Of a stretch of DNA of 48,440 nucleotides, positions 15,687 to 24,259 are shown piece by piece; the first letter of the stretch is position 1, and each line of letters starts with the position of its first letter. Origin of the DNA: DAIDKA01 sp035943195 (lineage in GTDB: Bacteria > Pseudomonadota > Gammaproteobacteria > Steroidobacterales > Steroidobacteraceae); assembly GCA_035943195.1 (NCBI GenBank), contig DASZCK010000180.1, forward strand, positions 1 through 48,440. The letters run 5' to 3'. Made by a program: the position numbers and the translations under genes. The notes beneath the pieces were generated by a model. The model made no database searches, was not told the origin of the DNA, and saw only the letters and a program-made list of their open reading frames with translations.

Positions 15687-18061
15687 AAGTCCGCGGCGCT
15701 GACCCCGGTCGCCAGGCCAGCCAGGTGCGCAGGATTCACCGGTTTGGTCAGATGCGCGTCGAATCCGGCCTCGGCCGCGCGTCGGCGGTCCTCTTCCTGA
15801 CCCCATCCCGTTACCGCCACGATGCGAATCGCGTCACCCTTTTCGCGTCGCATGAGACTACAGGTCTGATAGCCATCAAGTCCGGGCATGCCGATGTCCA
15901 GCAAGACCAGCGAGGCATCGAAATCCCTGAGCATCTCCAGGGCGTTCGCCCCATCGTAGGCGACCTTGACCTCGCCGCCGAGCTGCGCGATGAGTAAGGC
16001 GGTGGAATCGGCCGCGTCGGCATTGTCATCCACGATCAGGATGCGGTGGTCATCGAGGCGGTAGGCAGGGGCGGGCGCGGTCCGCGATTCCTGCTGCGGC
16101 AACGGCGCCGGAAGGCGTACGGTGAATTCGGTGCCCAGATTGGGCCCGGCGCTTTGTGCCGAGATGGTACCGCCGTGCAGCTCAACCAGTTTGCGGGCCA
16201 GGGCGAGTCCGATCCCCAGTCCTCCATAGCGCGTAAAACTGTCGCTGTGTACCTGCGTGAAGAGGCCGAAGATGGTAGGAAGCAGATCCTTGTGGATACC
16301 GATGCCGGTATCGGTGATGCGCAAAACCAGGTTGCGTCCTGAAGTGCCCGTGCCCGCTTCCTCCCCGGCACTCAGCCTGATGGTGCCGCCGCTTGGAGTG
16401 AATTTGGTCGCGTTATGCAAGATATTGCCGATGACCTGAGAGAAGCGCGTGGGGTCGACCTCCAGTATCCGGTGCGGATCATCGACGTGGACTTCCAGCT
16501 TCAGGCCGGCGGCGTTGACGGCACCGCGGTTGGCTTCGACAACGCTGTTGACCAGGTTCGAGAGCATCACGGGTTGGCGTTGCAATACGATCTTGCCGGT
16601 CGCTATGCGTGAGACGTCAAGCAGATCATCGATGAGGCGCACCACATGCCGGACCTGGCGCTCCATCATGGGGCGAATTTTCTCAACCAATGCGGGCTGG
16701 TCGGGAACCCGCCTGAGCAACTCCACGCCAGTGCGGATCGGAACCAGGGGATTGCGCAGCTCGTGAGCGAGAACCGCGAGGAACTCGTCTTTGCGACGAT
16801 CCGTTTCACGAAGCTCTCGTTCACTCTCCCGCAATGCATCACGGGCCTGAGAGCGCTCGATCAGATCAGCCGCCTGTCGGCCCAGCAGATCCAGAAACCG
16901 CAACTCCCGTTCGCTCAGCGAACGGGCCGTTCTCCAATGAGTGGAGAACATCCCGAGCTTGCGGCCCGATCGACTCAGCAACGGGGTCGACTGGGCGCAG
17001 CGCAGTCCATGTTCGTAATGCAGTCGATTGGAACTGTCGGGGGACGCCCGCGCGTCATGGGTGAATTCGACAAAGGTACGCTCACCACGGGCCAGGGCAA
17101 TGCCGCACGGAGAGTCTGAATCTGCGCTGACGTGCGCCAATTGCGCCGACAGGGCAGATGAAAAGCCACGCGATGACAAAAAGGACAGCGTCTGCGAGGA
17201 CCCATCAAGCAGCTGAATGTGTCCGGCATCAGCCTCGGTGATGCTCATTGCTGCGGCGAGGATCTCATCGAACAACGCCGTTGACTCATCTTCTCCTATG
17301 AGTCGCGCGGCTACATCGCGCAGCAGCCGTGTGTCCTTAAGCTCGCGCGTGATGACCTCTTCGGCGCTGGCGCGTTCGGCCATGAGCGCGGTGATGCGTT
17401 GGTTTTCTTCGGCCAGCCGCCGGGACTCCCGCTCGGCCGCCAAACGCGCTTCCTCTTCGAGCTTGCGGTTCGTTTCCGCGACGGCCATCACCTGGACGGC
17501 GGCCGCGGCAAACTGCGACAGACTGGCCACGACCCGGGCATCCTCGCGGTCGAAATGCCGGTCTGCGACGTGCGCGGCCACCCACACGGTGCCGACGGCT
17601 TCGGCGCCGAGATGAAACGGCACCAGCAGCACCTCGGGGACCGGCTGTGACAGCACTTCAACAGACGGAAAATGACGCACCGGGTCCGCCATGATCAGCA
17701 TGTGGTTGCGATCCAGAACGGTTCCGCAAGGACTGAAATGCCGCGGCATGGTATGGCCGGTGTAGCGGGCGAGTTCACCTGAGGTGGCGACCCAACGAAA
17801 TTGTGGATCAGCGTCCGATTGGCCGGGGTCCAACAGGCTGATACCGGCAGATCCTGCCCGGCACAGTTCGCGTGCACTGTCGACGAGTTCCTGCAGAACA
17901 CGGCGCGGGTCCAGCGCCATCGTCTTGGCGAGCTTCAGCAGGACCCGGTTCTCGGAAGCAAAGTCCGGTGCGCGCGACGCCCGGCGCTTCAGTTCATCGG
18001 TAATGATGACTGAATCCACCCCGCTATCAGGCGCCGGTGACTTCGAGTGCATGTTGCTCAT
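15659..18061 (-). CDS. Hybrid sensor histidine kinase / response regulator
   Basis: This 800-residue soluble protein has two GAF domains (about 40-190 and 245-405), joined by a charged coiled coil (ARLAAERESRRLAEENQRI). A HisKA domain carries His433 in AHELRNPLVPI. An HATPase domain (about 530-650) includes NILHNATKF, DTGIGI and GGLGIGLALA, and a receiver domain (about 675-790) has phosphoacceptor Asp722 in VLLDIGMPG, plus a Lys in LTKPVN. No membrane helix is seen, so the signal is probably cytoplasmic. Such proteins autophosphorylate and relay phosphate to their own receiver. The gene faces the ATPase-less sensor at 14115-15686; both carry GAF domains, and functional pairing is only inferred from the arrangement. 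Confidence 0.93.
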   Translation of the reverse strand: MSNMHSKSPAPDSGVDSVIITDELKRRASRAPDFASENRVLLKLAKTMALDPRRVLQELVDSARELCRAGSAGISLLDPGQSDADPQFRWVATSGELARYTGHTMPRHFSPCGTVLDRNHMLIMADPVRHFPSVEVLSQPVPEVLLVPFHLGAEAVGTVWVAAHVADRHFDREDARVVASLSQFAAAAVQVMAVAETNRKLEEEARLAAERESRRLAEENQRITALMAERASAEEVITRELKDTRLLRDVAARLIGEDESTALFDEILAAAMSITEADAGHIQLLDGSSQTLSFLSSRGFSSALSAQLAHVSADSDSPCGIALARGERTFVEFTHDARASPDSSNRLHYEHGLRCAQSTPLLSRSGRKLGMFSTHWRTARSLSERELRFLDLLGRQAADLIERSQARDALRESERELRETDRRKDEFLAVLAHELRNPLVPIRTGVELLRRVPDQPALVEKIRPMMERQVRHVVRLIDDLLDVSRIATGKIVLQRQPVMLSNLVNSVVEANRGAVNAAGLKLEVHVDDPHRILEVDPTRFSQVIGNILHNATKFTPSGGTIRLSAGEEAGTGTSGRNLVLRITDTGIGIHKDLLPTIFGLFTQVHSDSFTRYGGLGIGLALARKLVELHGGTISAQSAGPNLGTEFTVRLPAPLPQQESRTAPAPAYRLDDHRILIVDDNADAADSTALLIAQLGGEVKVAYDGANALEMLRDFDASLVLLDIGMPGLDGYQTCSLMRREKGDAIRIVAVTGWGQEEDRRRAAEAGFDAHLTKPVNPAHLAGLATGVSAADFQGLRPIGA

Positions 18062-18210
18062 AGTGGGGCTTCGATCGCCCCGCGGACCTGCCGTGCGTTG
18101 ATCTTAGCGCCTCAGAGGCGTCCTACGCACGAGTCGAACGTTTGCTCTAGCGTGGCCGAATTTTCCGACATTCTCCTATATTTATCAATTGGATATAGAA
18201 GTGTATTAAT

Positions 18211-18227
18211 ATTGAATCGAATTCAAT
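18211..18227. repeat. AT-rich inverted repeat at the end of the F420-type oxidoreductase gene
   Basis: ATTGAATCGAATTCAAT is a perfect 7+3+7 inverted repeat in an AT-rich stretch (18170-18230) between two minus-strand genes. It may be part of the hybrid-kinase promoter (upstream of 18061) or the transcript end of the 18223-18960 gene. No T-tract is attached. Confidence 0.3.
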
Positions 18228-18960
18228 TCGGAAGCCCTAACGCGGCACGCAATTGTTTGGCCGTCATCAACTTCACGTAGACCGGGGAACCGACATCGAA
18301 GCGGTGCGCTTCTGACAGGTTCCCGACAGCAACGGGATCAAAACCCGCGTCACGCACCAACGTCGCGGCCTGCTTCAGCGCTGCCGGGTCATCACTGGCG
18401 AGCGGAATGGCAATCTGTTCGCCCGCTCGCCGTGACTGCGTGAGGAGGTTCCCGGCAATGATGGCATTGAACGCACGAACCAGGCGCACGCCGGGGAGAA
18501 ACTCGCGCGACGAGGGGCCGGCGCCCTTGGCACGGGCTGCATCGGCCATTGGGCCGTCGCGATCCGGATAGGGATTGCCGGCGTCCAGTACCACCTTGCC
18601 GGCCATCTGTTTCGCCAGGTCGTGACCGACCTGCGGGGTGGCAGCATACGGCACGGCTAGCATGATGACCTCGCCGAACGCCGCGGCCTCGGCCGGTGTA
18701 CCGACGTGGGCCTTGGGTCCGAGGCGCGTGGCCAGCGCCGCGAGTTCCTGTGGATGGCGCGATGAAATCATCACCTCGTGGCCCGAGCGCACCCAAAGTT
18801 CCGCCAGTGCGGCGCCGATCTTGCCGGTGCCGATGATGCCGATGCGCACGGGTGCTGCGCCAGCGGTCGCAGCGAAGGCGCTCGACAGCAGGCAAATACT
18901 TGCGATAAGTGCGAGGCCCGCATGCCGAATGAGCGAAGACCAGTGTCGCGTGCGCATCAT
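18223..18960 (-). CDS. Exported NADPH:F420-reductase-like NAD(P)-binding protein
   Basis: This 245-residue protein has an N-terminal signal peptide (LIRHAGLALIASICLLSSAFAATAG) followed by a Rossmann fold: VRIGIIGTGKIGAALAEL (GxGxxG), then ISSRHPQEL, VIMLAVPYAA and LDAGNPYPDRDG. This is the fold of the coenzyme-F420-dependent NADP reductase family, used broadly for NAD(P)-dependent reductases. AAGGAG precedes ATG 18960. A nucleotide-binding protein with an export signal is unusual; such genes exist but their cofactor source is unclear. It is last in an operon with the thioesterase and aldo/keto reductase genes (22-base gap). Confidence 0.82.
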   Translation of the reverse strand: MMRTRHWSSLIRHAGLALIASICLLSSAFAATAGAAPVRIGIIGTGKIGAALAELWVRSGHEVMISSRHPQELAALATRLGPKAHVGTPAEAAAFGEVIMLAVPYAATPQVGHDLAKQMAGKVVLDAGNPYPDRDGPMADAARAKGAGPSSREFLPGVRLVRAFNAIIAGNLLTQSRRAGEQIAIPLASDDPAALKQAATLVRDAGFDPVAVGNLSEAHRFDVGSPVYVKLMTAKQLRAALGLPN

Positions 18961-18982
18961 CGGAACTCCTTGGATCTTTGAC

Positions 18983-19408
18983 TCAGGTTCGAGGAACAAC
19001 GGCCGTCGTCAGGCGCGAGATGCACACCAGCTTGTCCTGCTCCCCGCGTATCTCGATGTGCCATACCTGGCTGCGGCTGCCCAAATGATAGGGGCGCGCC
19101 GTAGCAACCACCAGCCCGGATGAGACCGGCCGCAGGTGATTGGCATTGATCTCCTGTCCCACGCACATGTGGGTCCGGCGATCGATGCACATATTGGCAC
19201 CGACACTGCCCAGCGACTCCGCCAGAGCAACCGAGGCGCCCCCGTGCAGAACCCCGGCCGGCTGATGGCTGTGGCTGTTGACCGGCATGGTCGCGCGCAG
19301 GTAATCGGGGCCAATTTCGGTGTAGCGAATGCCCAGGTGTTCGGACAGGGTGTTGCGCGAGCGCTCCTGGATCTCTTCCACCGTGTGTAGGGTGACCCAA
19401 ATGCTCAT
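18983..19408 (-). CDS. Hotdog-fold acyl-CoA thioesterase (PaaI/YdiI type)
   Basis: This 141-residue single-domain hotdog protein carries the family motif GVLHGGASVALAESLGS near residues 52-68, with the catalytic-type Glu in AES. HLGIRYTEIGPDYLRA precedes it, and VVATARPYHLGSRSQVW follows, as in YdiI/PaaI-like thioesterases. It hydrolyses acyl- or aryl-CoA esters in the cytoplasm; the substrate is unknown. Its ATG overlaps the stop of the aldo/keto reductase by four bases, which shows coupling. Confidence 0.9.
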   Translation of the reverse strand: MSIWVTLHTVEEIQERSRNTLSEHLGIRYTEIGPDYLRATMPVNSHSHQPAGVLHGGASVALAESLGSVGANMCIDRRTHMCVGQEINANHLRPVSSGLVVATARPYHLGSRSQVWHIEIRGEQDKLVCISRLTTAVVPRT

Positions 19409-20352
19409 GCCGCCCCCGAATCCCAGTACTGCTCCATTCGGCGCCGCATGGCCTCATCCGGCAGGCGGCCGCGCGCGGCTGCCTGGTTGTCAGTCAGGTG
19501 CGCAACTTGGGTCGATCCGGGTATCGCACAGGTAACGGCCGGGTGGGAGATCACGTATTTGAGCAAAAACTGACCCCAAGTGGTGACATCGATATCCGCC
19601 GCCCATGTCGGCAGTTTGCGCGTCTGCGCCTGTCGCAGCACGCTGCCGAACCCGAAGGGGACATTGGCGAGAACGGCCACACGCCGCTCCTGCGCGAGCG
19701 GCAGCAATATCTTGGCGGCGTCCCGATTATCCAAGGAGTAATCAACCTGCACGAAGTCCAGGGGATACTTGCGCAGATACCCGATCATTTCCTCGTGCTG
19801 GGCGACGCGTGAAGTCGTGATGCCAACGTAGCGGATCTTCCCGGCCTGCTTCCATTTCTGCATCTGCGGCAGCAGATCATCCACTCCATCCAGATTATGC
19901 ACCTGCAGCAGATCGACTTTCGTCGTTCGCAGGCGCATGAGCGAGCGTTCAAGGCTCGCCTCACCCCCCGGCTCCTGACCTCGGTAGCCACGGCCGCTCA
20001 AGGTGAGTTTGGTCGCGACGAACATGCGGTCGCGGCTGCCCGACAGGGCCTCGCCGACGAGTGACTCGGCATCGCCGTAGGCAGCCGCCGTATCAATCAC
20101 CGTGCCCCCGAGCTGTTCCATGCGCTGAATCTCGGCGAGGATCGCTTCGCGCTCATTCAACTCGAATTTGTCGGTACCGAGGCCGATGGCCGGCAGTTTC
20201 TCGCCCGAGGAGGGAATGGCCTTGGTGATGAGGGGTAGGGTAGGGGCGGCAATTCCCAGAGCTGGCCTCGACAGCAAACCGCCGGCACCCGCTGCCAGCG
20301 CGCCACACAATGCGGTCCGACGCGATACAAAAAGATCTGGTGACGTCTTCAT
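19405..20352 (-). CDS. Aldo/keto reductase with twin-arginine signal
   Basis: This 315-residue TIM-barrel protein has an AKR tetrad visible as Asp and Tyr in VIDTAAAYG, Lys in FVATKL and His in LLQVHNLD. Late motifs CAIPGSTQVAHLTDN bind the cofactor. The N-terminus VSRRTALCGALAAGAGG followed by RPALG is a Tat-type signal, so it is probably exported folded with its NADPH. It heads a three-gene operon with a cytoplasmic thioesterase and another exported oxidoreductase. The start ATG at 20352 is preceded by AAGGAGAAGG-like sequence. Substrate unknown. Confidence 0.88.
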   Translation of the reverse strand: MKTSPDLFVSRRTALCGALAAGAGGLLSRPALGIAAPTLPLITKAIPSSGEKLPAIGLGTDKFELNEREAILAEIQRMEQLGGTVIDTAAAYGDAESLVGEALSGSRDRMFVATKLTLSGRGYRGQEPGGEASLERSLMRLRTTKVDLLQVHNLDGVDDLLPQMQKWKQAGKIRYVGITTSRVAQHEEMIGYLRKYPLDFVQVDYSLDNRDAAKILLPLAQERRVAVLANVPFGFGSVLRQAQTRKLPTWAADIDVTTWGQFLLKYVISHPAVTCAIPGSTQVAHLTDNQAAARGRLPDEAMRRRMEQYWDSGAA

Positions 20353-20478
20353 GGCAGCCTTCTCCTTTGACCCAGGAGCACTCTACCGTACTGCTCAACC
20401 GCAGAGTAAGCGGCTGTGCGTGCGCCGGTGGTAGCTGTGACGGGGCTGGAGTCAGACCGCTGGATCAGAGCCGCTGCA

Positions 20479-20907
20479 TCACATTTTGCCGCAGTTCCGA
20501 TAGATGATGTAGGCGGAAATCAGGAAGAAGGATTTGGGGGGTTGAATGCCCACCGGCGGAAAGCTGCCCGCGGCGCCGGCCACCGTGTCGGCGAAATCCG
20601 TGAGTGTGTCGTGATCGTGCTTCTTGAAGAATTTCTTGCCGATGAGCGGCGGCACATTGCCCCCGGCACCATCTAGAAATTTCAGATCGGACGCGGAAAG
20701 CAGATTGATATCCGGTGATTCATTCCGGAAATTGCCGGGCTGCCTTCCCGTCATGTTGTATTGGTGGCAGAGGCCGCAATGAGACTCAAAAGCCAGTTTT
20801 CCTTGCTCCGCCTCTGCCTTGGAAAAGGCGTTGATCGAGCATAGGTTGCCGGCAGAGGCGGTGCCGCCGACGACCGACAGGGCAATCGCAAACATCCATT
20901 TGTTCAT
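20479..20907 (-). CDS. Periplasmic monoheme cytochrome c-like protein
   Basis: This 142-residue protein has a signal peptide (KWMFAIALSVVGGTASAG) and one heme site, CGLCH, near 44-48 within LAFESHCGLCHQYNM. PPLIGKKFF downstream resembles the region after the heme in class I cytochromes. The axial Met is not certain. Two extra cysteines flank the fold (NLCSINAF near 22-24 and RNCGKM at the end), which may form a disulfide. The electron partner is unknown; it is alone on its transcript. Confidence 0.82.
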   Translation of the reverse strand: MNKWMFAIALSVVGGTASAGNLCSINAFSKAEAEQGKLAFESHCGLCHQYNMTGRQPGNFRNESPDINLLSASDLKFLDGAGGNVPPLIGKKFFKKHDHDTLTDFADTVAGAAGSFPPVGIQPPKSFFLISAYIIYRNCGKM

Positions 20908-21131
20908 GGCGGCTCACCTGTTTATGGCAAAAGACGATCGAGGAATCCCTTAAGACGCCAGATGGTTATGCATCCGCGCAATTGCGGAATCAAAGCCTAA
21001 GTTACAAACTGCTGCGAATCAGACTTGAGCTGCCCGTCTGCACCTGCAAATTGATTAATCAACGGGACCACGACGGAGCAGGGTACGACGCCCTTCTTGC
21101 GTCGATATTCCGCTGGGTTTACTTTGGAGCC

Positions 21132-21434
21132 ATGTTCGCAGGCCGATCGTGGGAAGAATGGATAGTCCGGTACGGCGGTAGCCATCGGCATCCGCTGAAT
21201 CGGTTCTGTCATACGCTGGGCATTCCGCTGATCGCGGCAGCACTGCCGCTGTTCCTCCTCATTCCCTTCGTCCACGGCTTTTGGGTGGTCCCGACCACCA
21301 TGTTCGTGATCGGGTGGGTCCTACAGTTCGTCGGACACGCAGTCGAAGGTAAGCCCCCGGAGTTCTTCCACGATTGGCGCTTTCTCTTCGTGGGCCTGCG
21401 CTGGTGGTTCGCGAAAGTACGCGGGCGCGCCTGA
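21132..21434 (+). CDS. Mpo1/YGL010w-like membrane protein (DUF962)
   Basis: This 100-residue protein begins with the WEEWIVRYGGSHRHPLNRFC motif and continues HTLGIPLIAAALPLFLL, then a second helix and VGHAVEGKPPEFFHDWRFL. The two His-containing motifs are the hallmark of the DUF962/Mpo1-like family. The yeast member is a dioxygenase acting on 2-hydroxy fatty acids; bacterial ones are mostly uncharacterised. GGAG precedes the ATG. It is followed by a hairpin at 21448. Confidence 0.85.
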   Translation: MFAGRSWEEWIVRYGGSHRHPLNRFCHTLGIPLIAAALPLFLLIPFVHGFWVVPTTMFVIGWVLQFVGHAVEGKPPEFFHDWRFLFVGLRWWFAKVRGRA

Positions 21435-21447
21435 CAAGACAGCCGAG

Positions 21448-21464
21448 GGCGGTAGGCTACCGCC
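21448..21464 (+). terminator. Possible transcript-end hairpin after the DUF962 gene
   Basis: GGCGGTAGGCTACCGCC is a perfect palindrome around a central G, 14 bases after the DUF962 stop. The following sequence is AT-rich (ACATATATATA) but has no uninterrupted T-run, so intrinsic termination is only moderately supported. From here to 21690 the region is AT-rich and I see no gene; it probably holds the promoter of the Lgt-like operon. Confidence 0.45.
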
Positions 21465-21690
21465 ACATATATATAGAGGGGAAAACCGACCTATTTCAAT
21501 TAATTAACATAATATACATTATGCGAACTGATTGGGCGATGCTTCACTTCACCTACCTTATCGTCACGTTCGGTACGGGAATGCCCCTGCCGATCCGCAG
21601 TGATGTGAGCATCGGCCCCATTTCCAAGGCATATCATGTCGATGCGATCCTGCCTCTGTCCGCGCATCCATAGCTCAATTATCCTCGCCA

Positions 21691-22458
21691 ATGCTGCAAT
21701 CTTTGCCGGGTCAGACGGGTGTCGCGGCTCACTGGGCGCTCGAGATCCTGGCATTCATGGTCGCAGGGTTAATCTACTGGCGCGCAAGTAATCCAGCGAC
21801 CCAGCCACCGGAAACTCTGGCGCGATGGATGCTGCTGGCCGGCGCGGCCGTCGGCGGTGCGCTGGGTTCCAGATTCCTCTTTATGCTGCAGTACGCGCCG
21901 GACTTGCTCGGGCAGCCTCTCTCCTCCTGGCTGTCCGGAAAGACCATTGTCGGCGGGCTTCTCGGGGCGATAGCTGGCATCGAGATCGTCAAGAAGCACC
22001 TGCGCTGGCAGGCATCCACGGGCGATGGTTTTGTATGGCCCCTCATCATTGCCATCCTGATCGGGCGCCTCGGTTGCCAGCTGTCCGGCCTGCAGGACCT
22101 CACCTATGGCGATCCGACAACGCTGCCCTGGGGATGGAATTACGGCGACGGCGTACCCCGGCATCCTACCGCGTTGTACGAGATGCTGGGTGTCGGCATG
22201 CTCGCGCTGACTATTCGCAGACCGCTACCCAGTGCAGCGCCCGGGGATCGCTTTCGAGCCTTCGCAGCTGGCTATCTGCTGCTGCGTCTGCTGCTGGACT
22301 TCTTAAAACCTCCTTATGGTGCAGCAGCGAGGGGGCTGCTCGTGCCGCAACTCGTGCTCGGCCTGACGCCCATCCAGTGGGCGTGCTGCGCTGGGCTCCT
22401 GTACTATTTACCGTTCATCCTGGGACGCCTTCGGCGTTTGGAGCGGGCATTTGGCTAA
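21691..22458 (+). CDS. Lgt-like membrane protein with altered active-site residues
   Basis: This 255-residue protein of about seven helices is homologous to prolipoprotein diacylglyceryl transferase. Landmarks are GKTIVGGLLGAIAGIE near 90-105, IGRLGCQLSG near 128-137, GDGVPRHPTALYEM near 151-164 and RLLLDFLKPPYG near 195-206. Compared with E. coli Lgt, the GGL-preceding His (His103) is Val here, Asn146 in GRIGNFING is Cys, and Glu243 is Asp; Arg143 and Arg239 equivalents are kept. It is therefore probably a paralogue and not the housekeeping enzyme. Its last eight bases overlap the radical SAM gene. A role in handling phospholipid for the partner enzyme is inference. Confidence 0.82.
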   Translation: MLQSLPGQTGVAAHWALEILAFMVAGLIYWRASNPATQPPETLARWMLLAGAAVGGALGSRFLFMLQYAPDLLGQPLSSWLSGKTIVGGLLGAIAGIEIVKKHLRWQASTGDGFVWPLIIAILIGRLGCQLSGLQDLTYGDPTTLPWGWNYGDGVPRHPTALYEMLGVGMLALTIRRPLPSAAPGDRFRAFAAGYLLLRLLLDFLKPPYGAAARGLLVPQLVLGLTPIQWACCAGLLYYLPFILGRLRRLERAFG

Positions 22459-23893
22459 GTCTCGCCCTTACCTGTTCTACGATACTGCCATCTCATTGTG
22501 TGTCGAATGTCTGCGACGTATTGAGGCGAAGCTTGTCATTCAGGATGATTTGGTGTGGATGTATAAGTGGTGTCCCACACACGGGTCGAGCAAAGTTCTG
22601 ATTGCGACCGATGCCGCCTACTGGCGCGCCGGACGGGAGGTATACATCAAGCCTCCTGAAATGCCGCTGCAGTTCAACACGACGATGCATTGGGGGTGTC
22701 CCTACGATTGCGGCATCTGTCCGGACCACATGCAGCATGCCTGCCTGACGGTTCTTGAGATCACTGACCATTGTAATCTTAAGTGCCCCGTCTGTTATGC
22801 GGACAGCGGCCCGCACCGGCCTGGCTATCGCGATCTGCCCACCATCGAACGCATGCTCGATGCAATCGTCGCCAATGAGGGTGAGCCTGACGTCGTGCAA
22901 ATCTCCGGTGGCGAACCGACGCTGCACCCCGACCTGTTTGCGATTCTCGATGCGGCACGACGCCGACCCATCCGCCACCTGATGCTCAACACCAATGGGA
23001 TCCGTATCGCCAATGAACCGGATTTTGCAGACCGCCTCGCCGCGTACGGGCCGGGCTTCGAGGTCTATCTGCAATGGGATTCACTTTCCAGCGGTGTGCT
23101 GGAACGCCTACGCGGCGTTGACCTGCGCAGCACCCGCTTACGCGCCCTTGAACAGCTTAACCGGCTGAATCTCTCGACCACGCTGGTGGTTACCGTAGCA
23201 CGCGGAGTGAACGATCACGAACTCGGCGCCACCATCACGTTTGCCAGCCGCCAGCGGGCTGTCCGAGGCGTCACCGTTCAACCCGTTCAGTACGCCGGCC
23301 GAACTGAGCACTCCGATCCGGCTGCGGAGCGACTGACGTTGACAGAGGTCCGCCAGCGTATCCTCGACCAGACATCACTATTTTCTCCCGCGGACATCAT
23401 CCCGGTGCCATGCAATCCGGACGCCCTGGCGATGGCCTATGCCTTGAAGACCTCCGATGGGCTGGTCGGGCTGACGCACCTGGTGCCGCCGGAGGTCCTG
23501 CTCGCCGGTCCCCGCAATACAATTGTGTTCGAAAAAGATCCACAGTTGAAATCCCGCCTGTTCGAGCTCTTCGCCACCAACCACAGTCCCGAGGGACAGG
23601 CGCACGCCTTGGGCAACCTGTTGTGTTGCCTGCCCCAGGTCACCGCCCCCGAACTTTCCTATGATCGAGTGTTCCGGGTGTTGATCATGCAGTTCATTGA
23701 TGCGTGGAATTTCGATGTCCGTGCGATGAAGAAATCCTGTGTCCACATCGTTCAGCCGGACGGACGCCTGATACCGTTCGAAGCGTTCAATCTTCTATAT
23801 CGTGACGCCAATGCACAGCGGTTGCGAGAACTTCGTGCTGAAGTTCGTCCGTCCAAGCAGAGCGCCCCTCAATCTGAGTGGTCGATGAACTGA
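22451..23893 (+). CDS. Radical SAM protein of the tetraether lipid synthase (Tes/GDGT-MAS) type
   Basis: This 480-residue protein has an N-terminal Cys pair C17-x2-C20 with a third Cys in KWCPTHG (C41), a likely iron site. A second cluster motif GCPYDCGICPDHMQHAC spans 82-98. The radical SAM motif is C108-x3-C112-x2-C115 in TDHCNLKCPVCYADSG, followed by ISGGEPTLHPD. The C-terminus has KKSCVHIVQPDGRLIPFEAFN, where the familiar PFCxYN has Glu in place of Cys. This layout matches archaeal tetraether synthase and its bacterial relatives, which join lipid tails by C-C bonds. Start TTG with GGAG is needed to include C17. Overlaps the Lgt-like gene; stop overlaps the next ATG. Confidence 0.85.
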   Translation: MAKSRPYLFYDTAISLCVECLRRIEAKLVIQDDLVWMYKWCPTHGSSKVLIATDAAYWRAGREVYIKPPEMPLQFNTTMHWGCPYDCGICPDHMQHACLTVLEITDHCNLKCPVCYADSGPHRPGYRDLPTIERMLDAIVANEGEPDVVQISGGEPTLHPDLFAILDAARRRPIRHLMLNTNGIRIANEPDFADRLAAYGPGFEVYLQWDSLSSGVLERLRGVDLRSTRLRALEQLNRLNLSTTLVVTVARGVNDHELGATITFASRQRAVRGVTVQPVQYAGRTEHSDPAAERLTLTEVRQRILDQTSLFSPADIIPVPCNPDALAMAYALKTSDGLVGLTHLVPPEVLLAGPRNTIVFEKDPQLKSRLFELFATNHSPEGQAHALGNLLCCLPQVTAPELSYDRVFRVLIMQFIDAWNFDVRAMKKSCVHIVQPDGRLIPFEAFNLLYRDANAQRLRELRAEVRPSKQSAPQSEWSMN

Positions 23894-24123
23894 TGCGCGT
23901 AGTCGTTACAGCCGTGATGCTCCTGGTGGGTCTTGTGGGATTCTTGATGAGTCTCTGCGGCGGTGTCACTCTCGTAAGTTCGATCGGCAGTTTATTTTCC
24001 AAGGTTCCCGGGCAGTGGTTGCTGTCCGCCATTGCCACAATCTCACTGGGCATCGGGATCGGGTTTCTCGTAATGACCTTTGTGGTAATTCGTAGTGTCT
24101 GGAACCGCAACGATCGCGCCTGA
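23893..24123 (+). CDS. Two-helix membrane peptide of the Lgt-like/Tes-like operon
   Basis: This 76-residue protein has two long hydrophobic segments, residues 3-33 and 45-68, with a short loop (IGSLFSKVPGQW) and a charged tail (WNRNDRA). No family recognised. The ATG overlaps the radical SAM stop (TGATG), so translation is coupled and it belongs to the operon. It could anchor or assist the lipid-acting enzymes. The 136 bases after it up to 24259 show no gene. Confidence 0.68.
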   Translation: MRVVVTAVMLLVGLVGFLMSLCGGVTLVSSIGSLFSKVPGQWLLSAIATISLGIGIGFLVMTFVVIRSVWNRNDRA

Positions 24124-24259
24124 TTCAATTCGTAGTTCGGTACATGCACCGCAACGCATTCGTGTGTGGCCGCTTCGTCGTGAAAGTGACGGGCTTCGCG
24201 TATCGCGGTCATGGCAATGGAAGCATCGCCACGCTGGCGGCGAGCCGACCACGAACCAC

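Noticed and set aside
21521..21673. Possible 50-codon ORF before the Lgt-like gene
   Set aside because: No ribosome site and no recognised motif; the region is AT-rich and looks like a promoter area.
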